Positions 1 through 11,142 of a stretch of DNA of 64,000 nt are shown piece by piece (the stretch's first letter is position 1; every line of letters starts with the position of its first letter). The DNA lies in contig JAGTYA010000026.1 of NCBI GenBank assembly GCA_024291935.2, positions 4,203,501-4,267,500 of the forward strand, in the 5' to 3' direction. The notes under the pieces were generated by a model. That model was given only the letters and a program-made list of their open reading frames with translations, was not told where the DNA came from and searched no databases. The position numbers and the translations under genes are program-made. Origin of the DNA: Okapia johnstoni (Eukaryota > Chordata > Mammalia > Artiodactyla > Giraffidae).

Positions 1-470
1 CACGAAACCTGCTCTCCCGATCCTTTGCCCTCTCATCCAGGTTCAGTTGAAATTCCAGAGCCTTTAGACCCCCAGAGAAGTTATCAGCCTGTATCTGAAA
101 TTACACCTTGCTCGAAGCAAATTTGGGTCTAATTCCTCCCCTGCTATCGTTTTTAGTGGCATTCCTGGGCGTAAGACATCTCCGCTTGGCCCTGGGGTCT
201 TATCAATGGAATTATCGAGTCTGGAATGTGGGATAAAGCTGGTAGAGCTTTATCTCAGAAGACAGGTGGTAATTAAAGTATCCTGTGCTGCCATGTTGAA
301 ACTACGACCGGCCACCAAGCCCGGCCCCCTGCTGAGTGGCCATCGGGTCAGGCCAGGGTCAGGCAATGGAGCATCACCATTTCTGACCTCGGAGGTAGAA
401 TCCGGAAGCTTCTACACTCCCCGCATACCCAACAGTACAGTCATCACCAACCCCAGCTGCCCCCTGAGTC
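1..470. other. Repeat-free block, candidate conserved noncoding DNA
   Basis: I recognise no interspersed repeat here. The first ~330 bases are of balanced composition and carry several GATA-like (CTTATC, TTTATC, GGATAAAG) and TAATTA homeodomain-like words. That texture is typical of conserved noncoding DNA. This is an impression from composition only; no conservation could be measured. Open frames across it have no recognisable domain. Confidence 0.3.
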
Positions 471-473
471 ACC

Positions 474-585
474 ATCCCCATTCCACAGAGGAGGAAACGG
501 AGGCTCAGAGAGGGCAAGCCGCCTGCAGAAGCCACCCCACCAGCAAGTGGCAGAACCAGGACACAAACGCAGACGTTTGGACCTC
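474..585 (-). repeat. MIR SINE fragment
   Basis: The core word GAGGAAACGGAGGCTCAGAG, followed by a region matching the MIR box around AGCAAGTGGCAGAACC, marks an old tRNA-derived MIR in reverse orientation. It is strongly diverged, as expected for a mammal-wide element. The segment from here to about 937 holds nothing else recognisable. Confidence 0.7.
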
Positions 586-937
586 CGTCATTTCTCCCAT
601 AAATACATCTTGAGTCAGGCTGGTTCAGGGCCAAGTTCCAAGATATGGGCTGGGAACAAGCAGATAAGTAAGACTTCATGCCTGACCCCGATGGTCTCAT
701 GGTTGGGGAGGAAAGGAACACAGATGGAGAAACCCTTCATGGTGGAGTATTACTCAGCCTCCAAGAGGAAGGACGCATTCTGACACATTCTCATTCTCCA
801 GCGTGGGTGGACTCGGAGGGCACCGGGTGCCGTGAAACCAACCAGGACACGTGCTGCCTGCGTCCACTTACGTCTGGTCCCTCGAGGAGTCAGGGTCCCG
901 AGACAGAGAGTAGGATGGGATTGCCGGGGGCTGGGGC

Positions 938-1132
938 AGGGGGCTGAGGACTTGCTGTTTAATGGGGACAGAGTGTCTGTTTAGAAAGAGGAAAAAATTC
1001 TGCAGACTGGCTGCTCAACAGCGTGAACATACTTAAACACTACTGAACTGGACGCAAAAGTGATTAACGGGGTAAAATTTTTGTAACTTTTATTTGATCA
1101 CCATTAAAATATTTTAATTACAAGAAAACATT
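938..1132 (+). mobile_element. Old L1 3' UTR fragment
   Basis: The order of words 'aatggggacagagtgtctgtt', 'ttctgcagactgg', 'aacagcgtgaacatactta' and 'actactgaactggac', followed by an A/T-rich end, is that of the 3' UTR of old mammalian L1 (L1M class). It is 5'-truncated and has no coding capacity. A CHR SINE follows directly downstream. Confidence 0.6.
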
Positions 1133-1135
1133 TCA

Positions 1136-1312
1136 GGGACTTCCCTGGTGGTCCAGTGGCTAAGACTCTGCACTCCCAAATCAAGGGGACTGGGTTCGAT
1201 TCCTGGTCGAGGAACTAGATCCCACATGCTGCAACTAAGAGTTCGCATGCCTCAACAAAGATCAGAGGTCCTGCGTGCGGCAACTAAGACCCAACCTGGC
1301 CAAATAAATAAA
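1136..1312 (+). mobile_element. CHR-type tRNA-derived SINE
   Basis: It starts with GGGACTTCCCTGGTGGTCCA, continues through the tRNA-like B box GGTTCGATTCC, and ends in an AAATAAATAAAT tail. This is the cetartiodactyl CHR family. An AAGAAAA word lies on both sides and may be a short target-site duplication, but the flanks are A-rich so this is ambiguous. It is a retroposed copy, not a functional tRNA gene. Confidence 0.85.
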
Positions 1313-1420
1313 TAATGTTAAAAATTAAGAAAATAAAAAGAAACTTTCATCCATTGATTGGTTCTGCAGCGGTGATGGAGAGCCTACTTCAGTTCTGGCC
1401 CAGGCACTGGGCCAGGTGAT

Positions 1421-1450
1421 TGTGTGTGTATGTGTGAGTGTGTGTATGGG
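1421..1450 (+). repeat. Short imperfect TG microsatellite
   Basis: About 30 bases of TGTG with interruptions, followed by a G-run. Confidence 0.7.
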
Positions 1451-1692
1451 GTGGGGGGCATAAGAGGGATATAAGAAGGTGGTCCTGCTCACAGGTGCTG
1501 ACACCCCAGGCAGGGAGGGCAGAGCCCCACGCAGGCAACAGTCATAGCATCTCCATGGCCCCTGGGGATGCAGGCTGCATCCCATTTGGTTCTCAGCACA
1601 GCCCTCTAAGGGGGTTACGATTAAGCTTATCTTGTAAAGAAGGGAACCAGGTGACTTAATTCATAAGGGGAAGCACACAGTTCAAAGTTCAT

Positions 1693-2207
1693 GTATTGGT
1701 TATCTCTTGCTGTGTAACAAATTAGCCCAAAACAAGGGGGCTGGAAACACCAAATTTTTATTACCTCCCACTGTTTCTATGGGTCAAGGACCTGGGAGTT
1801 GCTAGACTGGATGGTTCTGGGTCAGAATCTCTTAGGAGACTGGTGGCAAGATAGCAGCCGAGGCTGCAGTTATCTGAAGGCTTGAGTGGGGCTGGAGGAT
1901 TCACCTCCAGGATGGCTTCTTTACCTGGCTGTTGGCAGGAGGCCTCAGGACCTTGCCACCTGGGTCTCTCCACGGGGATGCTTTGTCCTCGCAACGTGAT
2001 GCATGGCTTACCCCTGAGTGAGCAGCTGAAGAGAACAAGGCAGAAGCCATAATGCCTTTTATGACTTGGCCTTGGGGATCGTGTTCCAGCTTCCCACCGC
2101 ATCCTATTGGATACCAGGTGAGCCCTATTCAAGGCGGGGAGGGGGCTACACAGGGGTGAATACCAACAGGCCAGCATCGTCAGAGGCCATCTCGAACTGG
2201 CTGCCAC
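1693..2207 (-). mobile_element. Solitary ERVL/MaLR-type LTR, reverse
   Basis: On the + strand it opens with TGTATTGGTTATCTCTTGCT. It continues through the GGCTGCAGTTATCTGAAGGC and GTTGGCAGGAGGCCTCAG words and closes near a GGCCATCT(C)GAACTGGCTGCCACC end. This is the reverse complement of a mammalian MLT1-like LTR. About 515 bp places it near full LTR length, with no internal retroviral sequence attached. The subfamily is not certain. Confidence 0.65.
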
Positions 2208-2581
2208 CCCAGGCCTGTCTGACTCTCCCACCAGGCACCTGAGTTCTCCTGTAGGACCAGTGGTCAGTGATACAGTGGCATCTGGTGTCAGAGACAACTG
2301 GGAGTGGGTTGCTCTGGAGGAGGGGGCATGCCAGGTGGGGGCACTGTACCGATCGAGAGGGACCCGAGCCATAGCAGCAGCTGTGGGCTTGTGTCTCAGC
2401 TGAGGGGAGATGCTCACACCCGGCTGTCGTCACTTCAGGGGAAACACAATGGATGATCAGGCCCAGGAGGCACTGTTCTCAAACACATGGCCTGCTGGGC
2501 AATGCCAAGGGGGCTCAGGGAGAGAATGACCAGGAGAAGGGCAGTCCCTCTGACTGTGGCCCTCAGAGCTGGATATGAAAG

Positions 2582-2720
2582 GTGTGCGACCTTGAGTAAG
2601 TCTCCCAGATCCACTCTGACCCTCAGTCTCCTCCTCTAAAATGGGATAATTAGCCATTTCTCTCAGGCAAGAGAGAGAATAAAGCCCCATGGACCCAGGG
2701 GTCTGGCACGTACCGGAGCC
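2582..2720 (+). repeat. MIR SINE fragment
   Basis: The words TGTGCGACCTTGAGTAAGTC, then CCTCAGTCTCCTCCTCTAAAATGGGATAAT, are the conserved MIR central core in sense orientation. The copy runs on toward a 'ctggcacgtacc' word that matches the MIR 3' region. Confidence 0.75.
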
Positions 2721-3639
2721 TCAGGGTCAGCCTCACACCCACCAGATGCAGCAGCAGGCCCGCAGCTGACAGGGACAGACACACAAGGGCCCCCTTCCCC
2801 CTGTTCAGCCAGTGAGCCAGGACTCTCACACCCACAGATCCAGATTAGCCAGAGTAGTGGCTCCCTCTGGGGTGTTCTGGGGAGAAAGGGCCAGCACGGC
2901 TGGTGGTTATTGGAATGTCCCATTGATGAGAAACGAGCTGGACAAATATTTCACACCTCCTTTGTCACATTCCAGTGAGAAAATAACATGGGCCATGGAA
3001 CGCTCCTTCCCAGGACCACGGACAAAGAACACGGACATTCCTTTATCTCTGCTGGAAGTTTTGTTTTCCTTTTATCAAAGAGGTGTTATCAGTGCTGCTT
3101 AAATATCAATAAAGAAGAAATGTGCAATTGAAAACAAGGCACGGCCAGCTAGGAAAAAGGAAGGCCTGGGCGAAGGAAAAACTGCAGAAAGAGATGATTT
3201 TTCACTAACCAGGCGTTTGGGAATCACAGCAACCTCTCCTTCTAAAACCATCAGATGCAATTGGACAGTCCAGCCTCTGTCAGTGGCAGTTAATTATGGC
3301 CATAACACAGATGACTTACTCTGGGCGTTTTGCTGTTACATCGCTCAGCAATAACATGCTGGCGTGAATCTTCACACCATGCAAGTTACCATGTCCAACG
3401 TCACGCAGACCCAAAGCCCAAACTTCCCCAGCCCCACTCCATTTGACCTCCCAGAAGAGGAAGGGCAGGTGTGGCTGGCAGGGAAGCTGCAAAGCCAGTG
3501 ACTGAAAGTGTCTGAAAGTTGGTTCGATTTGAACCAACCTGGTTTTGACCACATCACCCAGAATTCATGCCGGCCAGCCTTGCTCTGAGCTGACAGCTTC
3601 AGGCCTGGTTCAGGGGATTTGCAGGAGGGCATGGATGTG
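2721..3639. other. Single-copy block; candidate conserved noncoding DNA at 2,930-3,330
   Basis: No interspersed repeat is recognised. From about 2,930 to 3,330 the sequence is moderately A+T-rich and carries TTATCAAAG, AATATCAATAAA and CAGTTAATTATGGCC words, in contrast to the GC-rich flanks. I infer a possible regulatory element. A 96-codon frame at 2,812-3,102 has no recognisable domain. Confidence 0.3.
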
Positions 3640-3905
3640 CAGGGTGGACCGAGCGACAACTCAGTGGGCGGGTGAAGGCTGCATGGGCAGATGGGTAGTC
3701 AGTGGAGGATGCTGGTGGGTGAACGGCTAGACCGGTGCAGGGATGACAGGGTGGACACCTGCGTGCATGGCTGGCTGGCTGGTGGGTGACCTGACGGGGT
3801 GGCTGCTCACATTGGGCAGGTATGGTAAGTGTGGGTTAGGAGGGAGGATGGATGGATGGGCAGGTACAGAGGTGGGTGGGTAGTGGAACACGTGAGTGGG
3901 CAGGA
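3640..3905 (+). repeat. Degenerate GGAT/TGGG tetranucleotide array
   Basis: Runs of TGGGTGG, GGATGGATGGATGG and GGCTGGCTGGCTGG recur with heavy interruption. It looks like an old, decayed member of the same TGGA-type array class found five more times in the window, and it too has the purine-rich strand on +. It ends about 30 bp before a BovB copy. Confidence 0.6.
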
Positions 3906-3931
3906 TGGACCCCTGACTGCCGGCCTGACTC

Positions 3932-4275
3932 CCCATTCCTTGGACAGCAAGGAGATCAAACCAGTCCATCCTAAAGGAAATCAACCCTGAATATCCATTG
4001 GAAGGACTGATGCTGAAGCTGAAGCTCCAATACTCTGGCCACCTGATGCAACAAACTGACTCATTGGAAAAGACCGTGATTCTGGGAAAGATTGAGGGCA
4101 GGCGGAGAAGGGGACGACAGAGGATGAGATGGTTGGATGGCATCACTGATTCAACGGACATGAGTTTGAGCAAGTTCTGGAAGATAGTGAAGGACAGGGA
4201 AGCCTGGCGTGCTGCAGTCCAAGGGGTCGCAAAGAGCTGGACACAGCAGAGCGACTGAACAACAACAACGTTAAT
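3932..4275 (+). mobile_element. BovB LINE 3' end
   Basis: A 5'-truncated BovB (RTE clade) copy covering the last ~340 bp. The frame at 3,998-4,258 still reads through the conserved C-terminal segment with a basic [19 protein letters not shown] stretch, typical of the end of the BovB reverse-transcriptase polyprotein. It ends in an (AAC)n tail. There is no catalytic domain, so this is a dead copy. Confidence 0.93.
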
Positions 4276-5760
4276 TTAGTAGGATTTCTGTAAGGACGCA
4301 GGGAGATGGTGTTTTCAAACTGCCGGGGACAGCTGGCCCCACCCCCAGGCCGTCAGGCTCCAGGCTCACCTGTGGGTGGCTGAGGCCCCGCCCTCCTCCC
4401 AGCCCCAGCCCCCTGCAGGTGACTGCAGAGGCTCCGGCGCCAGCCCTGGGAGCGTGGGAACTTCCTGCCACCCTGTTTGTCTTGGGCTGCTTGGGAAGGG
4501 CTGCCACCCTCCGTCAGCTCCAGCGCGCTCCTGCCAGGTCGCCCAGCGTGAAAGGGAGGAATTGTTCCCGCGACCTTTGCTTTCCTTGTCAAAGGTGCTT
4601 TCGGCAAGTACGGCCCCCCTTCCCTAAGAACCAGGGCAGCCTCGGTTGCCACTGCTACAGGTGCAGAAAGGACCACCTGGGCACCTGGGAAGTCGAGGGG
4701 AACCTACAACCTCGTCCCTTGCTGGCAAGTGTGAGATCCTGTGCCCCTCTGTCCCCACCTCTGAGCCAGCAGCCGGCCAGTGCCCCTCTCTTACCCCAAT
4801 ATCACACCACCACTTACCTGGTTCCCATCTCTCTGTGCCCCCAGAACCCAGCATAGGACCCAGCCCAGGGTCAGAGGCTCTGGAATTCTGGATCAATCAA
4901 GCTTCCCAGCCCAAAGAGACATCCCCACTCACCTAGAGCAAGGCATCTCCCTCCTGCCTGCCCCCCACCAGCTTGCCCTGGGAGGGCGTTCCCCACGCCG
5001 GGCTCTGCAGGTGGGCCACCGGTCTCCACACAGTTGGAAATGCTTTCTCCACCAAATTTGTATTACTCGGCCTCAGCCTCCTCCTCCCCCCGGTGATGTG
5101 GCCAGCCCACTATCCCTGCTCTGGCATGGCTGGTGGCACCAGGGTGTAACCCTGGCAGCCGTGGCACCGTCGGTAGGTCAGCCCTGCAGTGGCTGCAGCC
5201 AGCAGCACAGCTGGGGTTAAGGGCGGTCTCGGATCACGGAGGCCCTGTTTCCGATTTTCCAGAAGATGCTGATTATTAATGATCTTTGTTCTTTCCTTCT
5301 GGGGCATGAAAAAAGCAGGTTCAGCTCACAACCGGAAAAGCAGCGGGTCAAGGTTCCCAGAGTATGAAATGTCAGCCCCTGGTGGCAATGACATTCACCC
5401 AGAGGCACTAAAAATAGACGCAATACAGAAACACCGGGTCTCCAGAGGCTGGAGAAATGAGGTGATCTCAGGGCAGAAACGACACTCGCTGATTACGTGT
5501 GTGGCTGCACGCAAGGGTTTTACTGGGGTAAAGGGTCAGCCCAGAAGGACCTTGCTTTTTCATGTATGACCTTGCTGTATGTAAAATGCAGATGGAAACA
5601 GAAGCTGCAGCAAGATGTGACCCCAGGCAAGTGCGGGGTTTGGCAGAACTCACGCCTTCTTGGCCCAAGCAGGTAGCATGTTTGTTGTCCTTCCCAGCGA
5701 TGAGGGACTGGCTACGGTAGCCTGACTGTGGCCAGCAGAGTCCAAGAGGATGTCTGTGAT
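4276..5760. other. GC-rich single-copy DNA, no gene seen
   Basis: Pyrimidine-rich and GC-rich sequence with several overlapping open frames of 80-146 codons on both strands. None has a recognisable domain or consistent exon structure. At 4,811-4,818 the reverse strand carries a good splice-donor word (CCAG|GTAAGTG), but no convincing partner acceptor is visible. I treat the frames as chance. Confidence 0.5.
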
Positions 5761-5763
5761 GAC

Positions 5764-5952
5764 AGAAATGTTCTGTGTCTGCTCCGGCCAACAGGGAGTT
5801 GCTAGCCCCGTGGAGGTGTTGAGCCCTTGAAATGTGACTACTGCCTTTCAGCAACAGAATCATTCATTTGATTTCATTTGATTGGATTTAGATTTAAATA
5901 GCCATATTTAAATGGTGGCTGGTGGCTACCATTTGGGGCAGCATGGTTTTGG
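5764..5952 (+). mobile_element. MER1-like hAT-Charlie fragment
   Basis: The words TTGAGCCCTTGAAATGTGACTA, TTTAGATTTAAATAGCC and GTGGCTGGTGGCTACCAT, in this order, are those of the non-autonomous hAT elements of the MER1 type. Both termini are eroded. No transposase is encoded. Confidence 0.6.
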
Positions 5953-6117
5953 GCTCTAGGGGAGGGAGGGCTGTAATTGATTAGCAATGTCTACCAGGGA
6001 CACGGGATTAGAAGGTAGGATACACGTGCCGTGTCACCGAATGACCAAGGGAACTGGTGTGACCTACGTCACCTGGGGTCCAAGTCATCGGTTCTGGCGC
6101 CTGCGTAGTTTTCACAT

Positions 6118-6366
6118 TTATCCTTTTTATTACTGGCTGCGCTGGGTCTTTGTTGCAGCACACGGGCTTGTCACTGTGGCACTCAGGCTTCTGTGGTCGC
6201 GGAGCATGGGCTCAACAGCTGCAGCATGCTGGCATCTCTAGTTGTGGTGTGTGGGCTTAGTAGCCTTGCTGCATGTGGGATCTTAGTTCCCTGACCAGGA
6301 ATTGAACCCATGTCTTTCTGCATTGGAAGGTAGATTCTTCACCATTGGACCACTAGGGAAGTCCCC
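6118..6366 (-). mobile_element. CHR-type SINE, long form, reverse
   Basis: On + it begins near TTTTTATTACTGGCTGCGCTGG, carries repeated 'gtggtgtgtgggctta' modules, and ends at CACTAGGGAAGTCCC, the reverse complement of the CHR head. At about 250 bp it is the longer CHR form with the degenerate internal repeats. Confidence 0.85.
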
Positions 6367-6419
6367 CCATGTTTAGAAGAAAAAACACCTGTGAAGTTTT
6401 GTACCACATCCCGCCCCCA

Positions 6420-6800
6420 CCCCCGCCACATCCTTTAGTCTCACAGTCTTTACTCCAGGCAACTGCCAGTCTCCTGGCGGGTTTCTCTCCCTGTGGGAGC
6501 CCATTTCTAATCCATTCTCCACACAGCATCCAGAAGCGTCCTTCCACAATACTAATCCAATCATGTTCCATCCTGCTCAAAAACCCTTCCTTAGTCACCA
6601 CGGCCATCAAGACCATTCCCCACCATGCCTCTCTTGTCCTGGCCTCTTCCATTCTTCTCCCTTTCCGCCCCACTAATGCTGGCTGGGCCCCTTTCTACTC
6701 CACTGCCCAGGAAGCCCCAAGGACCAGGGCCAGCTCTTGCCCCAACTTGGCAGCCCCTGCCCAAATCACAGGACCTGAATACCTCCTGCAGAAGGCTCAC
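6420..6800 (+). mobile_element. L2 LINE 3' fragment
   Basis: The series CATTCTCCACACAGCATCCA, then AATCATGTTCCATCCTGCTCAAAAACCCTTCC, then a pyrimidine-rich stretch ending near GGCCCCTTTCTACTCCACTGCCC, resembles the 3' region of L2. It is highly diverged and noncoding, although a 172-codon frame crosses it by chance. Confidence 0.55.
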
Positions 6801-6849
6801 GTGATTCCAAGAACACCCATGCATACTTTCTTATTGTGCCTGCAAAATA

Positions 6850-7015
6850 GGAAGACAAGTACCATTATTGCTCTGTTTCATGGATGAGAAAGCTGAAGCT
6901 CACAGAGGGGAAGGGTTTGGCCAAGGATAGGAGTAAAAATGACAGATGTGAGACTCAGACCTGGGTAGGCATCACGCTCAAACTTGGCTTTCTGCACAGA
7001 GCACTCTGCTTCAAC
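6850..7015 (-). repeat. MIR SINE fragment
   Basis: ATGGATGAGAAAGCTGAAGCTCACAGAGGGGAAGGG followed by GAGACTCAGACCTGGGTAGG is the MIR core in reverse orientation. Confidence 0.7.
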
Positions 7016-7093
7016 CCTATGACTGTGCTGAGATTGGAAACCAGGTCACAAGACTCAAGTCCAGTATTTCTTCCACTAATTCAAACCTGTTAG

Positions 7094-7255
7094 GTGAAAG
7101 AAGGGATGGACGGATGGGTAGATGAATGATGGATGGACGGATGATGGATGACAGATGGATGGATGATGGATGGATGGATAATGGATAGATGGATGATGTA
7201 TGGGTGGGTGGAAGTGTGGACGGATACATGCATGTACTCATGAATGAATGAAAAG
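7094..7255 (+). repeat. GGAT/TGGA tetranucleotide array
   Basis: About 160 bp of GATGGATGGA with GGAC, ATGA and GGGT variants. The purine-rich strand is on +. The reverse strand reads as an open His-Pro-Ser-Ile repeat, which is a by-product of the tetranucleotide and not a protein gene. Confidence 0.9.
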
Positions 7256-9605
7256 TCCACAAAACACGGTAAGAAGTGAAGTAAAAGGTCATGACTAGGG
7301 AAGTGGGTGAGATAAAGGTCTGCCTTTTTCTTAACCATTTTTCAGGTTTATCAGAAAACCAGGTCATGCAAAAAATCCTTTGAGACGTTTGTTTTTAAAG
7401 AGACAAAGTAAATGGTAAGCCCTGTGTGTGTATCAAGAAAGCCCCGGGCTGTGTCAGGGCCTGCTTCCTTCTCTCCTCCTCCCCTGCCAGCTCACTGAGC
7501 TCCTCCCCAACGCCGCTTTCCCATGGGAAGGCTGAGAAACAATAGCAATTTCTTCTGAATGAAGCTCTTCCCTGAGCCAAAGAGTAAACAGGAGTCAGGG
7601 AAGAGCCGCCGGTGCGTAGCTGCTCTGCGGAGATTACATAACCAGGACATACCTGGGAGAGGCGCTGATCCAGGGGGTTTTTATCAGAGGTGGGAGAAGG
7701 CGGGTCACACCCAGCGCAGGAACGGCTGCGCAGGTACCTGGCCCCGCTGGGAACTGGAGCCGTGGTGTCCGGGAGGAAGCGTCCCTTTCCAGGGGCGTTC
7801 TCACACTAAGATAGGGCTCTGCATGATCTGATGGTTTTGGTTCATCTTTGAAACAGCGCTCCGGGGTGGGCACAGTTACAGACTCTTTTCTAGGTGAAAA
7901 AAATAGAAATGAGACACATACAGGTGCCATCTGCAGCCAGTCACAGAGCTGGGCTCTGCGCCATCTGACTCCAGGGCCTGTGGGGTTAACCACCTCCCAC
8001 CTCTGCTCTCTCTCCATCTCTCCTCTCCCTCCCTCCCATTAAGTCTTATGTCCATTTACTCTCCATTTTCCATCCGTCCAGCCACCCCTCAGTCCTCGGC
8101 GGTTTTTCTCTCCCTGGGGACTGGGTCTGCATCAGGAGAGGAGGCAGAGAGAAGCAGGAATACCCACTGCCCTCGGAAGTGTCAGCTTCTGAGATGCATC
8201 GGGGGCCATCTGCAGTGTGAGCTTATCACTTCTCTGTACAGGACCCTTTCAGCGCGTGAGGGACATGGAAGGAGCTTTGTAATATTTTCTTGCCTAATCT
8301 GCAAAGCGATTTCCAGGATCGCTCTCCCCTTTGGCAGAAGAAGAATCTGAGGTCCACAGAGCCTCAGGAGCCTTGCCATCGAGACCTGGGGGTCAGGGAG
8401 GGCTTCCCAGAGGGGCCGCCAGAGTGGGCTTGGGCAGGGCACCCAGGGGGTCCTCAAGCAGAGGAGGAAAGAGTGGATGCGCCTCTGGCACAGAGCCGTG
8501 CTATCAAGAGGAGGTGGTGGAAAGATGGGGTCCCTTGTAGCCTGGCCTCAGAGCTCCCGGGATGGGAGCTGGAGAAGACCCCAGGGGCAAGAGAGCAGGG
8601 CCTGGCCAGGCTGAGCACAGGCAGCTCAGAGCAGGGGCCTCGGCGCTAGAGCGTGGCGGAGTCAGACCAACCCTTCTCTTGAACAAGCACCTCTCCTCTC
8701 TGAGGGTCAGCAGCCCTGTCCATAGAGTGGGGGCAGGGGAGGACCCATGAGAGCCCGTGGCGATGCCCGCTGGGCACTGGCGAGCCCGTAGGCATGTGTG
8801 TGCCTCTGGAGGGGCTTTGCAGGGAGCAGGGAGCCCATAGGCAGGCGAGGCCTTGGGCCTGACACCCCTGCTGCCTGGGCCATCCGGGGCTCCTGGGCCA
8901 AACCAGCAACCCCCAGGGGCGGGCCCCAGGGTACAAGTCTCATCATGCAGGAGGCCTCCCTCTCCTGTGGTGCCCGGGGGCTGCCAAGCACCACGCTGCC
9001 ATGACGTAAGCCGCCTACACAGCCACGCAGACCGGCCGTGTTACCGCGCAACTAGATTCCTGTATTTACCTTCCGTGGGGAAGGGACGGCCCTGCCTGGT
9101 AGGGTGGGCAGAGATGAGCTCAGAGGCCTTTGGCTTGATTGCTGCTGCACATCCGTGCCTGGCCGGTGGGCTGGGGTGAGGGCACGTCGGCAGGGGGCAG
9201 GGGGAAGCTACGTCCCGGGAGCTCAGGCCACACACCTTTGGGTTGCTTGCTTGGGTTGCAGCGGTCAGCCTGGGCCAGGAGAGGCAGGGCTTCCCTGGCA
9301 GGCAGCTGCAGGCCAGGCCCAGGTCACACCTGGGTGGCAACCATCTGATGGCCCCCAACGGCTCCAAAGTCCTGCCTGCTGTTGGCACCATTCAGTGGCA
9401 CTGGGTGGATAGACGGCCATCTGAACAGGATGACAAAGAGTTGGGAGACTAGAGGGACAGGACCTGGGCACGGCCCTGGATGTGACAGTCATTCCTCCAG
9501 GAATAAACTTTTATCAAGAACCTACAATGCACTGCACCCTCTGCTCTCCACTTTGTGAGGACACATGAGAGAAGATGACTGCCTACAAGTCCAGGAGGGC
9601 TCTCC
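7256..9605. other. Single-copy GC-rich DNA with faint MIR remnants
   Basis: No gene seen. A weak MIR remnant, reverse, may lie at 8,310-8,400 (GAAGAATCTGAGGTCCACAGAG), and another, sense, at 8,660-8,745. Many overlapping open frames of 60-130 codons occur on both strands because the DNA is GC-rich. None shows a domain or a consistent reading frame. Confidence 0.45.
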
Positions 9606-9671
9606 CCAGACGCTGGATGCCAGCACCTTGATCTCGGACTTCCCAGCCTCCAGAACTCTGAGAAATGTTTA
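9606..9671 (+). mobile_element. MaLR LTR 3' fragment
   Basis: The words CAGCACCTTGATCTCGGACTT and CCAGCCTCCAGAACTCTGAGAAA are the 3' portion of MaLR-type LTRs. The fragment is cut off abruptly where the BovB copy begins, so BovB inserted into or next to it. Confidence 0.7.
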
Positions 9672-9965
9672 GAAATCAACTCTGAATATTCACTGGGAGG
9701 ACTGTGGCTGAAGCTGAAGCTCCAATACTTTGGCCACCTGATGTGAAGAGCTGACTCACTGGAAAAGACCCTGATGCTGGGAAGGATTGGGGGCAGGAGG
9801 AGAAGGGGACGACAGAGGATGAGATGGTTGGATGGCATCACCGACTCGATGGACATGAGTGTGAGCAAGCTCCGGGAGATGGTGAAGGTCAGGGAAGCTT
9901 AGTGTACTGCAGTCCATGGGGGAGCAAAGAGTTGGAAATGATTGAGCAACTGAACAACAACAATC
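9672..9965 (+). mobile_element. BovB LINE 3' end
   Basis: A 5'-truncated BovB copy of about 290 bp with the usual GATGGTTGGATGGCATCACCGACTC region and an (AAC)n tail. Its reading frame is broken: GGAAGCTTAG introduces a stop near position 9,900 where the family reads through. Confidence 0.92.
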
Positions 9966-10142
9966 AAGAAAAAAACCTACTACGTGCAGAAAATCTTACA
10001 TGCTTTGTCTTTAATTTCCAGAACAATCGCGAACGTTATATTCTTGTCTTACACAGGAAGGAACTGAGGCTCAGAGAGACAAATGACCACACTACTAATG
10101 AGACGATGGAGTTAGCATTTGAACCAACATCTGTCTGACTGA
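9966..10142 (-). repeat. MIR SINE fragment
   Basis: CAGGAAGGAACTGAGGCTCAGAGAG and GCATTTGAACCAACATCTGTCTGACT mark a fairly complete MIR in reverse orientation, directly downstream of BovB. Confidence 0.8.
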
Positions 10143-10282
10143 GCATAGTTATTTCCAATATACATGTGACTCTGGTGCCTCAGTGTTCTCCCCTGAGTGG
10201 GGATAGTCAGACAGTCCAAGAAATGACATCACTCTGTGCTTTGTGACCAACATGGTGACTTTTTGCAGCGTTATCTGGTCAT

Positions 10283-10600
10283 GGATATTCGGCTGGATCG
10301 ATGAATCAGGTGGATGGACAGTGGGACAGCTAGATAGATGGGTACATGGTTGGGTAAGTGACTGCCACATTTATAAGTGGGGTGGGAAGAGAGAGGGATG
10401 TATAGATGGTTGAATGGATGGATGGATAAACCTTGAATGAGTGGGCCGAGAGATGGATGAATAGATGGGTAAATAAGCAATGAATGGATGGATGAGCCAA
10501 TGGATGGTGGGTGTGTGTCTGGATGACTGGAATGAAAGACAGGAGTCTGGATGGAGAGATGGGTTTAAAGTTAGGTGAGTGAGAGGATGGATGGGTCCCT
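10283..10600 (+). repeat. GGAT/TGGA array, interrupted
   Basis: Blocks of ATGGATGGATGGATAA, GATAGATGGGTA and GATGGATGAATAGATGGGTAAAT are separated by non-repetitive stretches such as 10,355-10,400. It is an old array that has picked up many substitutions. The purine-rich strand is on +. Confidence 0.8.
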
Positions 10601-11142
10601 GCTGATCGAACTCTAGTTGCACAAGAGGCTTTCTCAAACACCCAGCACCCAGCCCAAGCTGAGGCTCAGCTCTGTGGCCCAGGTGCTGTCAGTGCCACCT
10701 GATGGAGCCAGTGTCCCCTCTGCTGTGCCAACAGCCCTGCTGCAGGCAGAGGCGAGTCATCAGCCACTTTCCCTCCCACCTGGAGAAGCTGGAGGGAGAA
10801 CCCTGGGCTGGAGACACATCTCCAGCCTTGACACTCACCTGATGTGTCCTGGTAGGCCCTGCACATCTTGGGGATTCTATCACAGGTGGGCAACAGGACA
10901 GGAGTGAAAACCCAGGCAGTACTGGCCTAGAGGCCCCCTTGTAGTTCCCGATGCTACTGCTCACAGGTGAGGGGTCTCCAGACACACTGCCCAGGACCAT
11001 CTCCAGGGCTCATCCAGCTTCAGCAGACTGAGATTCCAGCCAAGAAAGCCAAGTCCCGGCAGCCCACACTGGAAAGGCGGCTGGATAGGCAGAAGACCCT
11101 TGGTTTATCCAGGCTCCTAACCTTGCCTCAAAGTTTCATTGA
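10601..11142. other. Single-copy DNA, no gene seen
   Basis: No repeat recognised. On the reverse strand a good donor word (CATCAG|GTGAGTGTC, boundary near 10,838) lies downstream of a pyrimidine-rich stretch ending in an AG. This could define an exon of under 50 bp, too short to argue for on sequence alone. Confidence 0.4.

Noticed and set aside
1136..1312. tRNA gene
   Set aside because: A/B-box-like words occur here and in the other CHR and Bov-tA copies, but these are SINE heads without a full cloverleaf and with retroposon tails.
3998..4258. Basic 86-codon frame resembling a conserved protein tail
   Set aside because: It is the C-terminal end of the BovB polyprotein; the similar frames at 11.0, 33.9 and 36.2 kb have the same origin.
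10283..10600. CRISPR-like spaced repeats
   Set aside because: The units are 4-bp tetranucleotides with random interruptions; there are no uniform repeats with unique spacers, and the genome is mammalian.
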